From positions 124,001 to 188,000 of the forward strand of contig NZ_MKZO01000058.1 in NCBI RefSeq assembly GCF_001941965.1: 64,000 nucleotides of DNA. Reading direction: 5' to 3'. The notes below the pieces were generated by a model. The model saw only the letters and a program-made list of their open reading frames with translations. It made no database searches and was not told where the DNA came from. Below are positions 50,028 through 58,105 of this stretch, in pieces; position 1 is the stretch's first letter; the number at the start of each line of letters is the position of its first letter. Position numbers and translations under genes: made by a program. The stretch comes from Pseudomonas putida. GTDB taxonomy: Bacteria; Pseudomonadota; Gammaproteobacteria; Pseudomonadales; Pseudomonadaceae.

Positions 50028-51617
50028 CTACTTCTCGACCTTCACCCCGGCAAAGTCCTGGCGCCCGAACGGATTCACCTGATACCCCTCCACATCCTTG
50101 CGCAGCAGCACCGCCGCCGTCGGATGGGCCAGCGGTAACCACAGCGCCTGCTGCTGGATCTGCCCCTGCGCCTGCTGGTACAGGCGGCTGCGCACGCTCT
50201 GGTCGGTGGTGGTCTTGCCGGCGCTGATCAGCTGGTCCAGGCGCGGGTCGCAGTAGCGCGCGAAGTTGGTCCCGGATGTGACCGCGGCACAGGAAAACTG
50301 CGGGCTGAGGAAGTTGTCCGGGTCGCCGTTGTCGCCGGCCCAGCCCATGAACAGCAAGTCATGCTCGCCCGCCTTGGCCCGGCGGATCAGTTCGCCCCAT
50401 TCGATCACGCGGATCTCCGCCTTGATCCCGACCTTGACCAGGTCCGCCTGCAACAGCTGCGCGCCGAGGCTCGGGTTGGGGTTGAGCAGGCTGCCGGACG
50501 GGCGGGTCCAGATCGTGGTGCTGAAACCATCGGCGAGGCCGGCCTTCTTCAGCAGGTCGCGGGCCTTGTCCTGATTGGTCGGGTAGCCCGGCAGCGATTT
50601 GTCGTAGCTCCAGGTATTGGGCGGGAACGGGCCGTTGGCGGGCACCGCAGTCCCTTCGAAGACGGCCTTGAGGTAGCTGTCCTTGTCGAAGGCAAGGTTG
50701 ATCGCCTGGCGTACTTCCGGTTTATCCAGCGGCGGATGCTGGCTGTTGATGGCGACGAAGGCGGTCATGAAGGCCTCGGTCTTTTCCACCTTCAGGTTGG
50801 CGTCCTCGCTCGCTGCGGCGATATCCAGCGGCTTTGGCGACAGGGCGATCTGGCACTCGTTGCGCCGCAATTTCTGCAGGCGCACGTTGGCGTCCGGGGT
50901 GATGGCGAAGATTAGCGGATCGACCGCCGGCTTGCCGTCGAAGTAGTCCGGGTTGGCCCGGTACCGCACCACCGCGTCCTTCTGGAAGCGGTTGAAGACG
51001 AACGGGCCGGTGCCGATCGGCTGGCTGTTGAGCTTCTCCGGGGTGCCGGCCTTGAGCAACTGGTCGGCGTATTCCGCCGGGTAGATCGAGGCGAAGCCCA
51101 TGCTCAGGGTGGCGAGGAAGGTGGCATCCGGATGGCTGAGGGTGAAGCGCACCGTCAGCGGATCCGGGGCGTCGATCTGCTTGATCAGCTCGGGCAGTTG
51201 CAACGACTGCGCGTGCGGGAAGCCGCTCTGGGCGATCTTGTGCCAGGAGTGCGCCGGGTAGAGCATGCGCTGGAAGCTGAACAGCACGTCGTCGGCGTTC
51301 AGCGTGCGGCTTGGCTTGAAGTACGGGGTGGTGTGGAACTTCACCTCGGGGCGCAACTTGAATTCCCAGGTCAGGCCGTCGTCGGACACCGTCCAGCTCT
51401 GGGCCAGGCTCGGGACCACCTTGCCGGCCGTCGCGTCGAACTCCACCAGGCGGTTCATCAGCACGTCGGCCGAGGCGTTGGTGGTGGTCAGCGAGTTGTA
51501 CTGGACCACGTCGAAGCCTTCGGGGCTGGCTTCGGTGCACACGGCGAGGGCGGCGGCCTGGGCCACGGCAGGGCCGAGCAGGGCGGTGAACAACAGGGAT
51601 AGAACGGCGGGACGCAT
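50028..51617 (-). CDS. ABC transporter substrate-binding protein (SBP_bac_5, peptide/heme type)
   Basis: A 529-residue periplasmic protein with a Sec signal peptide (MRPAVLSLLFTALLGPAVAQA). The SBP_bac_5 signature follows: FDVVQYNSLTTTNASADVLMNRLVEFD and VPSLAQSWTVSDDGLTWEFKLRPEVKFH. These proteins deliver di/oligopeptides, heme or nickel to Dpp-like importers. No permease or ATPase genes adjoin it, so it is an orphan receptor or shares a transporter elsewhere. GAGTTCCC precedes the ATG; the open frame upstream lacks a signal peptide. Confidence 0.88.
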   Translation of the reverse strand: MRPAVLSLLFTALLGPAVAQAAALAVCTEASPEGFDVVQYNSLTTTNASADVLMNRLVEFDATAGKVVPSLAQSWTVSDDGLTWEFKLRPEVKFHTTPYFKPSRTLNADDVLFSFQRMLYPAHSWHKIAQSGFPHAQSLQLPELIKQIDAPDPLTVRFTLSHPDATFLATLSMGFASIYPAEYADQLLKAGTPEKLNSQPIGTGPFVFNRFQKDAVVRYRANPDYFDGKPAVDPLIFAITPDANVRLQKLRRNECQIALSPKPLDIAAASEDANLKVEKTEAFMTAFVAINSQHPPLDKPEVRQAINLAFDKDSYLKAVFEGTAVPANGPFPPNTWSYDKSLPGYPTNQDKARDLLKKAGLADGFSTTIWTRPSGSLLNPNPSLGAQLLQADLVKVGIKAEIRVIEWGELIRRAKAGEHDLLFMGWAGDNGDPDNFLSPQFSCAAVTSGTNFARYCDPRLDQLISAGKTTTDQSVRSRLYQQAQGQIQQQALWLPLAHPTAAVLLRKDVEGYQVNPFGRQDFAGVKVEK

Positions 51618-51803
51618 GGGAACTCCTAGGCTGAACGACGACCCATCTGCCAGTGCAGTCTGGAAAAGTCCTACCCTAGTGCCCCGGATTACAAATGGCC
51701 AACACCTTTTTAAACGAATTGCGCGACGAGCGGTAAATCGCCACACAGCCCGTTTACCGCGCCGTACGGGGCTGGCGCTGAATGACCGGGATCACATCTT
51801 GTG

Positions 51804-51832
51804 TTGTTGTGCTCTGGTCTTTCTGGTATAAA
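51804..51832 (+). promoter_or_regulatory. Probable sigma-70 promoter of rpmB-rpmG
   Basis: TATAAA (51827-51832) has a TTGTTG -35 at 17-base spacing (51804-51809). It lies 148 bases before rpmB, leaving a long leader. Confidence 0.6.
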
Positions 51833-51839
51833 GCAGCGC

Positions 51840-51980
51840 TCTTTTCTAGGGGCCCGGTGTGTAGCATCCTCGGGTGTAGCCGGTAAGACCCCGATGAATC
51901 ACGGCGCCTGGCGCCAGAAACTGAGAGATTAAGCGGCCAACCCATGCCGGGTTGGGCATGTGGTTTTAGAGGGCTGAGGC
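51840..51980 (+). promoter_or_regulatory. Long rpmB leader with competing hairpins
   Basis: The leader can form CCAACCC/GGGTTGG (51937-51943 with 51949-51955) or CATGCC/GGCATG (51943-51948 with 51955-51960), but not both. They end about 20 bases before the start codon and so could affect translation. An inverted GGCGCC-T-GGCGCC lies near 51903-51915. No known riboswitch motif was recognised. Together with the promoter this fills the 363-base gap after the ABC gene. Confidence 0.4.
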
Positions 51981-52217
51981 ATGTCGAGAGTCTGTCAAGT
52001 TACTGGTAAGGGTCCAGTAACCGGGAACAACATTTCCCACGCAAACAACAAAACCCGTCGTCGTTTCCTGCCGAACCTGCAGCATCATCGCTTCTGGGTC
52101 GAGTCCGAGAAGCGTTTCGTGCGTCTGCGCGTTTCCGCCAAGGGCATGCGTATCATCGACAAGCGCGGCATCGACGCCGTTCTGGTCGACATTCGCCGTA
52201 ACGGCATCAAGGTCTAA
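51981..52217 (+). CDS. 50S ribosomal protein L28
   Basis: A 78-residue ribosomal protein of the large subunit. MSRVCQVTGKGPVTGNNISHANNKTRRRFLPNLQ (residues 1-34) is the L28 signature, followed by FWVESEKRFVRLRVSAKGMRIIDKRGI. The usual zinc-ribbon cysteines are reduced to one, as in many gammaproteobacteria. It is followed after 11 bases by rpmG. Confidence 0.98.
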   Translation: MSRVCQVTGKGPVTGNNISHANNKTRRRFLPNLQHHRFWVESEKRFVRLRVSAKGMRIIDKRGIDAVLVDIRRNGIKV

Positions 52218-52228
52218 GGGAGAACGTC

Positions 52229-52384
52229 ATGCGTGAACTGATCCGTTTGGTGTCGAGCGCCGGTACTGGCCACTTCTACACCACCGACAAGAACAAGCGC
52301 ACCACTCCGGACAAGATCGAGATCAAGAAATACGATCCGGTCGTCCGTAAGCACGTGATGTACAAGGAAGCCAAGATCAAGTAA
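52229..52384 (+). CDS. 50S ribosomal protein L33
   Basis: A 51-residue large-subunit protein: MRELIRLVSSAGTGHFYTTD, then KNKRTTPDKIEIKKYDPVVRK. It lacks the CxxC zinc ligands of the C+ form of L33, so it is the zinc-independent type. GGGAGAA precedes the ATG. A strong terminator follows. Confidence 0.98.
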   Translation: MRELIRLVSSAGTGHFYTTDKNKRTTPDKIEIKKYDPVVRKHVMYKEAKIK

Positions 52385-52402
52385 TTGGTCTGGTTTTCGA
52401 GA

Positions 52403-52434
52403 AAGGCCCGTATCCCTGGATACGGGCTTTTTTT
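52403..52434 (+). terminator. Terminator of rpmB-rpmG
   Basis: GCCCGTATC/GATACGGGC (52406-52414 and 52419-52427) with a 4-base loop, followed by seven T residues. Confidence 0.92.
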
Positions 52435-52454
52435 ATGCCTGCGCGAATCCAAAC

Positions 52455-52490
52455 AAAAACGCCCGGTGCCATAGGGCTCCGGGCGTTTTT
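52455..52490. terminator. Terminator of the first I78-like gene
   Basis: AAAAACGCCCGG pairs with CCGGGCGTTTTT across a 12-base loop. It serves the minus-strand gene that ends at 52507. Confidence 0.85.
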
Positions 52491-52506
52491 CGTTGCGGGG
52501 CGAGGA

Positions 52507-52728
52507 TCAGCCGAAGCGGACGCCGGTGATCACGCCATTGTCATCAACTTCCACATGGATGCGCGTTTCGTCGATCACCATGCTGTGTGCTTCGTCCGGG
52601 CCAACGACACAAGCGCGGCCTGTCAGCTTGGCGATCTCGGCACGGGCAGCTTCGGAATATTTGGTACCGATCAGCTTGCTGACTGCGGCTTTGGCTTCTT
52701 CGTTGCTCATTGAAAATGCGATGCTCAT
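52507..52728 (-). CDS. Small I78-peptidase-inhibitor-like protein, copy 1
   Basis: A 73-residue cytoplasmic protein with no signal peptide. The helix MSNEEAKAAVSKLIGTKYSEAARAEIAKLTG is followed by VVGPDEAHSMVIDETRIHVEVDDNGVITGVRFG, matching the consensus of the I78/elastase-inhibitor family (variable loop, then R-I-x-V-x-x-D-x-x-G-x-I). Family members inhibit serine proteases such as subtilisin. This copy lacks the family's usual export signal and disulfide pair, so the target may be internal. GGAAG lies upstream. A second copy lies 380 bases upstream. Confidence 0.72.
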   Translation of the reverse strand: MSIAFSMSNEEAKAAVSKLIGTKYSEAARAEIAKLTGRACVVGPDEAHSMVIDETRIHVEVDDNGVITGVRFG

Positions 52729-52857
52729 GATCTTTCTTCCTTGTTTGAGGTTGTCCGGATGGACGACGCCATGGTCCCCGACGGCGCCTCACCTCGTGCA
52801 TTACATATCTATCGAATAGCGTGGGCTTGCGTTGCGGCGCCTGTGTTTTTCCCTGCA

Positions 52858-52891
52858 TAAAAAAACCCGGAGCCACTGGCCCCGGGTTTTT
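52858..52891. terminator. Terminator of the second I78-like gene
   Basis: AAAACCCGG pairs with CCGGGTTTT (52862-52870 and 52882-52890). A-rich and T-rich flanks suit minus-strand termination. Confidence 0.8.
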
Positions 52892-52904
52892 GGGCGAGGA
52901 GGAA

Positions 52905-53108
52905 TCAGCCGAAGCGGAAGCCGGTGATCACGCCATTGCCGCCTGCCAGGACATGGATACGCGATTCGTCGATTTCCATGGTGGAGGCATCGGTCGGACC
53001 GACGACGCGAGCGCGGCCGGTCAGCTTGGTGATCTCGGCCTTGGTGGCTTCGGTGTATTCGCAGCCGATCAGTTTGGCCAGGGCAGCTTTGGCTTCTTCA
53101 TTGTTCAT
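52905..53108 (-). CDS. Small I78-peptidase-inhibitor-like protein, copy 2
   Basis: A 67-residue paralogue of the gene at 52507: NNEEAKAALAKLIG, then VVGPTDASTMEIDESRIHVLAGGNGVITGFRFG. Roughly two thirds of residues agree with copy 1. The upstream 70-80 bases are also shared (GGTTGTCCGGATGGA, then ACATATCTAT), so a full unit with promoter was duplicated. The reactive-loop segment differs (DEAHSM versus TDASTM), which could give different targets. Its promoter-side repeat ends at the cupin stop codon. Confidence 0.72.
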   Translation of the reverse strand: MNNEEAKAALAKLIGCEYTEATKAEITKLTGRARVVGPTDASTMEIDESRIHVLAGGNGVITGFRFG

Positions 53109-53188
53109 GGTTTGTCTTCCTTGTTAGTGGTTGTCCGGATGGACCACGCCATGATCCCGAAGCACCCGCCCCGCCATGCGCTACATAT

Positions 53189-53548
53189 CTATTTTTGTTC
53201 GAACATCACGTAGATCTTGCGGCACGGCTCCAGCACCTCCCAGGTGCCCTTGAACCCGGCCGGGATCACGAAGCGGTCACCGGCGCGCAGAGTCTTGGCC
53301 TGGCCCTGTTCGTCGCGCAGCACCGAAACGCCCTGAACGATCTCGCAGTATTCATGCTCGGTGTAGTTGACCGTCCATTGCCCGAGCGCGCCTTCCCATA
53401 CCCCCGCCGCAAACTGCCCGCACGGGCTGGAATAGTGGTTGTACACCGCCTGCTCGGGGTCGCCCTTGAGGATCTTTTCGGCGGCGGGACGGTAGCGTTC
53501 GGCTTCGGTCAGGACCTGAGCAAAATCAACGATCTGCTGGATATTCAT
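53189..53548 (-). CDS. Cupin domain protein
   Basis: A 119-residue single-cupin protein. CGQFAAGVWEGALGQWTVNYTEHEYCEIVQGVSVLRDE (near 43-80) and AGDRFVIPAGFKGTWEVLEPCRKIYVMFEQ (about 89-118) are the two cupin motifs, resembling the EutQ/DUF861 group. The metal ligands are only partly conserved (one His and Glu). It is divergent from the aldehyde dehydrogenase gene, with 196 bases between, and may share its regulation. No substrate can be named. Confidence 0.8.
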   Translation of the reverse strand: MNIQQIVDFAQVLTEAERYRPAAEKILKGDPEQAVYNHYSSPCGQFAAGVWEGALGQWTVNYTEHEYCEIVQGVSVLRDEQGQAKTLRAGDRFVIPAGFKGTWEVLEPCRKIYVMFEQK

Positions 53549-53744
53549 GGCGCGGCTTCACCTGATTGTTAAATAAAATGAACATGGCTAGGCTTTTGGC
53601 AGCTTAATGTCAAATATATTGATAATCCGGGCCCCAGTAGTTTAGGGTGTCGGATGCTGTAGAGCGATGACAGCTCCGGCGGAATTTCCTGACAGTGTCG
53701 ACCACCTCTCGCGCGACGCTGCACATCAACAAGAGGAGTTTGCT

Positions 53745-55238
53745 ATGACCACCCTGACGCGTGCGGATTGGGAACAGCGTGCCCAGCAACTGAAGATCGA
53801 AGGCCGCGCCTTCATCAATGGCGAATACACCGCGGCCGTTTCCGGCCAGACCTTCGAATGCATCAGCCCGGTCGACGGTCGCCTGCTGGCGCATATCGCC
53901 AGCTGTGACGAGGCCGACGCCCAGCGCGCCGTGGAAAACGCCCGCGCCACCTTCGAGTCCGGTGTCTGGTCGCGCATGGCCCCGGCCAAGCGCAAGGCCA
54001 CCCTGATCCGCTTCGCCGGCCTGCTCAAGCAGAACGTCGAAGAGCTGGCGCTCCTGGAAACCCTGGACATGGGCAAGCCGATCGGCGACTCCTCGACCAT
54101 CGACATCCCGGGCGCGGCCAACGCCCTGGCCTGGAACGGCGAAGCCATCGACAAGGTGTACGACGAAGTCGCCGCCACCCCGCATGACCAGCTTGGCCTG
54201 GTTACCCGCGAACCCGTAGGCGTTGTCGGCGCGATCGTGCCGTGGAACTTCCCGCTGCTGATGGCCTGCTGGAAACTCGGCCCGGCGCTGGCCACCGGTA
54301 ACTCCGTAATCCTGAAGCCGTCGGAAAAATCCCCGCTGACTGCCATTCGCATCGCCCAACTGGCTGTGGATGCCGGCATCCCGGCCGGTGTGCTCAATGT
54401 CCTTCCTGGCTATGGCCACACCGTGGGCAAGGCCCTGGCCCTGCACATGGACGTCGATACCTTGGTGTTCACCGGTTCGACCAAGATCGCCAAGCAACTG
54501 ATGGTCTACGCCGGCGAATCGAACATGAAGCGCGTCTGGCTGGAAGCTGGCGGTAAGAGCCCGAACATCGTCTTCGCCGACGCCCCTGACCTCAAGGCCG
54601 CCGCCGAAGCCGCTGCCAGCGCCATCGCCTTCAACCAGGGCGAAGTCTGCACCGCCGGCTCGCGCCTGCTGGTGGAGCGTTCGATCAAGGACCAGTTCCT
54701 GCCAATGGTTCTGGAAGCCCTGAAAGCCTGGAAACCGGGCAACCCGCTGGACCCGGCGACCACTGTCGGCGCCCTGGTCGACACCCAGCAACTGAACACC
54801 GTGCTGGGCTACATCGAGTCCGCCCACACTGACGGCGCCAAGCTGCTGGTCGGCGGCAAGCGCATCCTCGAAGAGACCGGCGGCACCTACGTCGAGCCGA
54901 CCATCTTCGACGGCGTGTCCAACGCCATGCGCATCGCCAAGGAAGAGATCTTCGGCCCGGTGCTGTCGGTGATCACCTTCGACACCGTCGAGGAAGCCAT
55001 CGCCATCGCCAACGACACCCCGTACGGCCTGGCCGCTGGCGTGTGGACTTCGAACATCACCAAGGCCCACCAGACCGCCAAGGCCCTGCGTGCCGGCAGC
55101 GTCTGGGTCAACCAGTACGACGGCGGCGACATGACCGCACCGTTCGGTGGCTTCAAGCAGTCGGGCAACGGCCGCGACAAGTCGCTGCACGCGCTGGACA
55201 AGTACACCGAGCTGAAAGCTACCTGGATCAAGCTGTAA
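53745..55238 (+). CDS. Aldehyde dehydrogenase (KauB-like)
   Basis: A 497-residue NAD(P)-dependent aldehyde dehydrogenase. Motifs are VPWNFP, FTGST, LEAGGKSPNIV (E267) and NQGEVCTAGSR (nucleophile C302). It aligns without gaps to the dehydrogenase at 34873. Related pseudomonad enzymes oxidise gamma-aminobutyraldehyde and other omega-aminoaldehydes from putrescine and lysine breakdown. The start follows AAGAGGAG. It stands alone, divergent from the cupin gene. Exact aldehyde is inference. Confidence 0.9.
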   Translation: MTTLTRADWEQRAQQLKIEGRAFINGEYTAAVSGQTFECISPVDGRLLAHIASCDEADAQRAVENARATFESGVWSRMAPAKRKATLIRFAGLLKQNVEELALLETLDMGKPIGDSSTIDIPGAANALAWNGEAIDKVYDEVAATPHDQLGLVTREPVGVVGAIVPWNFPLLMACWKLGPALATGNSVILKPSEKSPLTAIRIAQLAVDAGIPAGVLNVLPGYGHTVGKALALHMDVDTLVFTGSTKIAKQLMVYAGESNMKRVWLEAGGKSPNIVFADAPDLKAAAEAAASAIAFNQGEVCTAGSRLLVERSIKDQFLPMVLEALKAWKPGNPLDPATTVGALVDTQQLNTVLGYIESAHTDGAKLLVGGKRILEETGGTYVEPTIFDGVSNAMRIAKEEIFGPVLSVITFDTVEEAIAIANDTPYGLAAGVWTSNITKAHQTAKALRAGSVWVNQYDGGDMTAPFGGFKQSGNGRDKSLHALDKYTELKATWIKL

Positions 55239-55284
55239 GCCTGTTGGGCGGCTGACAACGCCGCCGCAGCCCGATCCGGTCATG

Positions 55285-55317
55285 CAGCCGGACCTTGCCG
55301 AAAGGCGGGTCCGGCTG
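55285..55317 (+). other. Structured hairpin after the aldehyde dehydrogenase gene
   Basis: CAGCCGGACC pairs perfectly with GGTCCGGCTG, and inside it GCC-GAAA-GGC forms a GNRA tetraloop stem. There is no T tract, so it may be a 3' end structure rather than a simple terminator. Confidence 0.6.
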
Positions 55318-55357
55318 TGTCGTCTGTGCTGTACGGAAATGCTTCGAGGGATGTGAG

Positions 55358-56497
55358 ATGCGTTGGGGGACTTATTTCGCCGTCTTGGCGGCCGTGCTCA
55401 GTGTCGGCCTGGCGTTGGGGGTCAGCATGCCGCTGGTGTCCTTGCGCCTGGAGGGCTGGGGCTACGGCAGCTTCGCCATTGGCGTGATGGCGGCGATGCC
55501 GGCGATCGGCGTATTGCTGGGTGCCAGCCTGGCCAGCCGCCTCGCGGCGCGCTTTGGCACACCGGGGCTGATGCGTCTATGCCTGTGGGCCGGTGCGTTG
55601 TCCATCGGGGCGCTGGCGCTGCTGCCCAGCTATCCGGTGTGGCTGGTGCTGCGTTTGCTGATCGGCGTGGTTCTGACCATCGTCTTCATCCTTGGTGAAA
55701 GCTGGATCAACCAGCTGGTGGTGGAGCAATGGCGTGGGCGGCTGGTGGCGCTGTATGGCAGCAGCTATGCCCTGAGCCAATTGGCCGGGCCGTTGCTGCT
55801 GGGTGTGGTGGGTTCGGGTGACGACCTCGGTTTCTGGATCGGTGTCGGCCTGCTGGTCGTCTCGCCGCTGTTGCTGTTTGGGCGTGGCGGCGCGCCGAGT
55901 ACCGAGGCGGCCAGCGTGACCTTCTTCGACCTGTTCGGCTTCTGTCGGAGGTTGCCGGTGATCGCGTGGGCCATCGCCCTGTTCGCCGCGTTCGAGGCGA
56001 TGATCCTGACTTTGCTACCGGTGTACTGCCTGCAACAGGGTTTCAGTGCGGAGGTGGCGCTGTTCATGGTCAGCACCGTGGTGGTCGGGGATGCGGTGCT
56101 GCAGTTGCCGATCGGCGCGCTGGCCGACCGCATGTCCCGGCGCACGCTGTTCAGCGGGTGTGCGGTGACGCTGGCGGTGTCCAGCCTGATGATTCCGCTG
56201 CTGCTGCAAACCCAGCTGATCTGGCCGTTGTGGGTGCTGTTCGGTGCCAGTGCGGGCGGGTTGTTCACCCTGTCGCTGATCCTGATCGGCGAGCGTTATC
56301 GGGATGATGCGCTGGTGCGGGCCAATGCCCATGTGGCGCAGCTGTGGGGTATCGGTTGCCTGATCGGGCCACTGGCGGCGGGGGCGGGGAGCCAATGGGT
56401 CAGCGGGCATGCGTTGCCGTGGTTCATGGCCATCGGTGCATTCGTACTCGTATTGCTGGCGCGACGTCCGCAAGCCTTCGAGGAGGCCACAGCCTAA
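55358..56497 (+). CDS. MFS transporter (YcaD-like)
   Basis: A 379-residue membrane protein with about 12 helices. The first helix begins YFAVLAAVLSVGLALGVSMPLVSLRLEGWGYG, and FILGESWINQLVVEQWRGRLVALYGSSYALSQLAGPLLLG (about 112-151) matches a YcaD-type family. The loop GALADRMSRRTLFSG (near 254-268) is the second MFS motif. The open frame starts 21 codons earlier, but ATG 55358 has GAGGGATG upstream. Substrate unknown. Its stop overlaps the convergent PLD gene stop by three bases. Confidence 0.82.
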   Translation: MRWGTYFAVLAAVLSVGLALGVSMPLVSLRLEGWGYGSFAIGVMAAMPAIGVLLGASLASRLAARFGTPGLMRLCLWAGALSIGALALLPSYPVWLVLRLLIGVVLTIVFILGESWINQLVVEQWRGRLVALYGSSYALSQLAGPLLLGVVGSGDDLGFWIGVGLLVVSPLLLFGRGGAPSTEAASVTFFDLFGFCRRLPVIAWAIALFAAFEAMILTLLPVYCLQQGFSAEVALFMVSTVVVGDAVLQLPIGALADRMSRRTLFSGCAVTLAVSSLMIPLLLQTQLIWPLWVLFGASAGGLFTLSLILIGERYRDDALVRANAHVAQLWGIGCLIGPLAAGAGSQWVSGHALPWFMAIGAFVLVLLARRPQAFEEATA

Positions 56498-58047
56498 AGC
56501 ATCTTCTCCAACCCCACCGCCTTGGCGATCCACGCATTGAACCTTCGCCACAATCCCCCAGGCTCGGTGGTCAGCACATGCAGCTGGCCATCGTCCTCGG
56601 TCACCCATACCAGCTTCCCTTCGCGCAACTCCACCTGATACGCCACCGCCGGCGCCATCCCCTGGATCGCCAGGTCGCGGGTGTATTGCGCCAGTTCCGG
56701 ACTGTCCACCAGCACCCCGACCTCGGTGTTCCACAACACCGAACGCGGGTCAAAATTGAACGAGCCGATAAAGGTCTTCTGCCGGTCGAAGACGATGGCC
56801 TTGCTGTGCAGACTGGAGTCCGAGGCGCCGCTGAAGCCGTAGCGCGGCTGGCCGGGGTCGCCGGGCTGGCGGCGCAGTTCGAAGAGTTTCACCCCGTGCT
56901 CCAGCAGCGCCCGGCGATAGGGCGCATAGCCGCCGTGGACCACTGGCACGTCGGTGGCCTCCAGGGCATTGGTCAGGAGATCGACCCGCACGCCGGCATC
57001 GGCGCGGCTGGTCAGGTACAGCAGCCCTTCGTCACGGGGCACGAAGTAGGCAGAAACCAGGATCAGCTCCTTGCGCACGCCGTTCAGCTCCGGCGCCAGT
57101 TGCCGGGTCATCAGGAGTTGCGGGTCGGGCTCGTCGTCGGCCAGGACCTTGCTCGGCGCATCCCACAGGGCCTGGCTGTGGGCCCAGATCAGTTCGTTGC
57201 GCCAGATGTCCAGGTGCGGCTGGGCCTGATAGGCCATCAGCCGGTCATACAGCGCCTTGCGCTGGGTCCGCGCATCGGCGAGGTAGCGCTCCAGGCGCTG
57301 GCGGCTGGCGCGCAGGTCGTCGGCGTCCGGCAGGCTGTAGAGGAAGTCGCCGATGGGCTTGCTCAGGGCGCTGTTCCAGTATTGGTCGAAGCTGTGTCCC
57401 AGTTGCTCGGCCACCGGGCCGACGCCAAGCAGGTCGATGTCGGTGAAGTTGAGGTTGGGCTCGGCATCGAAGTAGGCGTCGCCGATATTGCGCCCGCCGA
57501 CGATGGCCATGCTGTTGTCCACCAGCCACAGCTTGTTGTGCATGCGCCGATGCTGGCGCGAGAGGTTGAACAGGCGGCCCATGGCCCGGGTGACGCCCGT
57601 GGCCCGCCCCAGTTGCAATGGGTTGAACACGCGGATCTGGATGTTCGGGTGGGCGGCGAGGGTGGCGATCAGGTCTTCCTGGCCGTCGCTGGTGGTGTCA
57701 TCGAGGAGGATGCGCACGCGCACGCCACGGTCGGCCGCAGCCAGCAGTTCGTGGACCAGCGCGCGGGTGCTGAGGCCGTCGGCGACGATGTAGTACTGCA
57801 GGTCGATGCTGCTCTGCGCATTGCGGATCAGCTCGGCGCGGGCGCGGAAGGCTTCGTTGCTGTTGGGCAGCAGGCGGAAGCCCGAGAGTCCCTCATGAGC
57901 CTGCGCCTGGCGCTGTACCGAGCGGCCGAAGGCGGACTGCTCGGCCGGGATTGCCTGGCTGACGTCACGGGGCACGCTGACGCTGGCGCAGCCACTCAGG
58001 GCCAGCAGCAGGGTCAGCAGGAAGGGCAGGAGCCGTTGGCTGGTCAA
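56494..58047 (-). CDS. Phospholipase D family lipoprotein (cardiolipin synthase C-like)
   Basis: A 517-residue protein with a lipoprotein signal (LLALSGCASV, Cys near 19). Two HKD motifs define the active site: HNKLWLVDNSMAIVGGRNIGD (about 168-188) and HSKAIVFDRQKTFIGSFNFDPRS (about 406-428). These enzymes transfer phosphatidyl groups; ClsC-like proteins make cardiolipin from PG and PE in the envelope. The lipid anchor suggests the periplasmic side. The exact reaction is inferred. Confidence 0.87.
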   Translation of the reverse strand: MTSQRLLPFLLTLLLALSGCASVSVPRDVSQAIPAEQSAFGRSVQRQAQAHEGLSGFRLLPNSNEAFRARAELIRNAQSSIDLQYYIVADGLSTRALVHELLAAADRGVRVRILLDDTTSDGQEDLIATLAAHPNIQIRVFNPLQLGRATGVTRAMGRLFNLSRQHRRMHNKLWLVDNSMAIVGGRNIGDAYFDAEPNLNFTDIDLLGVGPVAEQLGHSFDQYWNSALSKPIGDFLYSLPDADDLRASRQRLERYLADARTQRKALYDRLMAYQAQPHLDIWRNELIWAHSQALWDAPSKVLADDEPDPQLLMTRQLAPELNGVRKELILVSAYFVPRDEGLLYLTSRADAGVRVDLLTNALEATDVPVVHGGYAPYRRALLEHGVKLFELRRQPGDPGQPRYGFSGASDSSLHSKAIVFDRQKTFIGSFNFDPRSVLWNTEVGVLVDSPELAQYTRDLAIQGMAPAVAYQVELREGKLVWVTEDDGQLHVLTTEPGGLWRRFNAWIAKAVGLEKML

Positions 58048-58105
58048 GTCGGAGTTCCGTGGTCGCGGGGCAGTTGAACTGTAGACCGCGTCCGACAGCG
58101 AAACG

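Noticed and set aside
52435..52506. Possible small gene after rpmG
   Set aside because: The short frame there runs through two terminators and lacks a ribosome-binding site.
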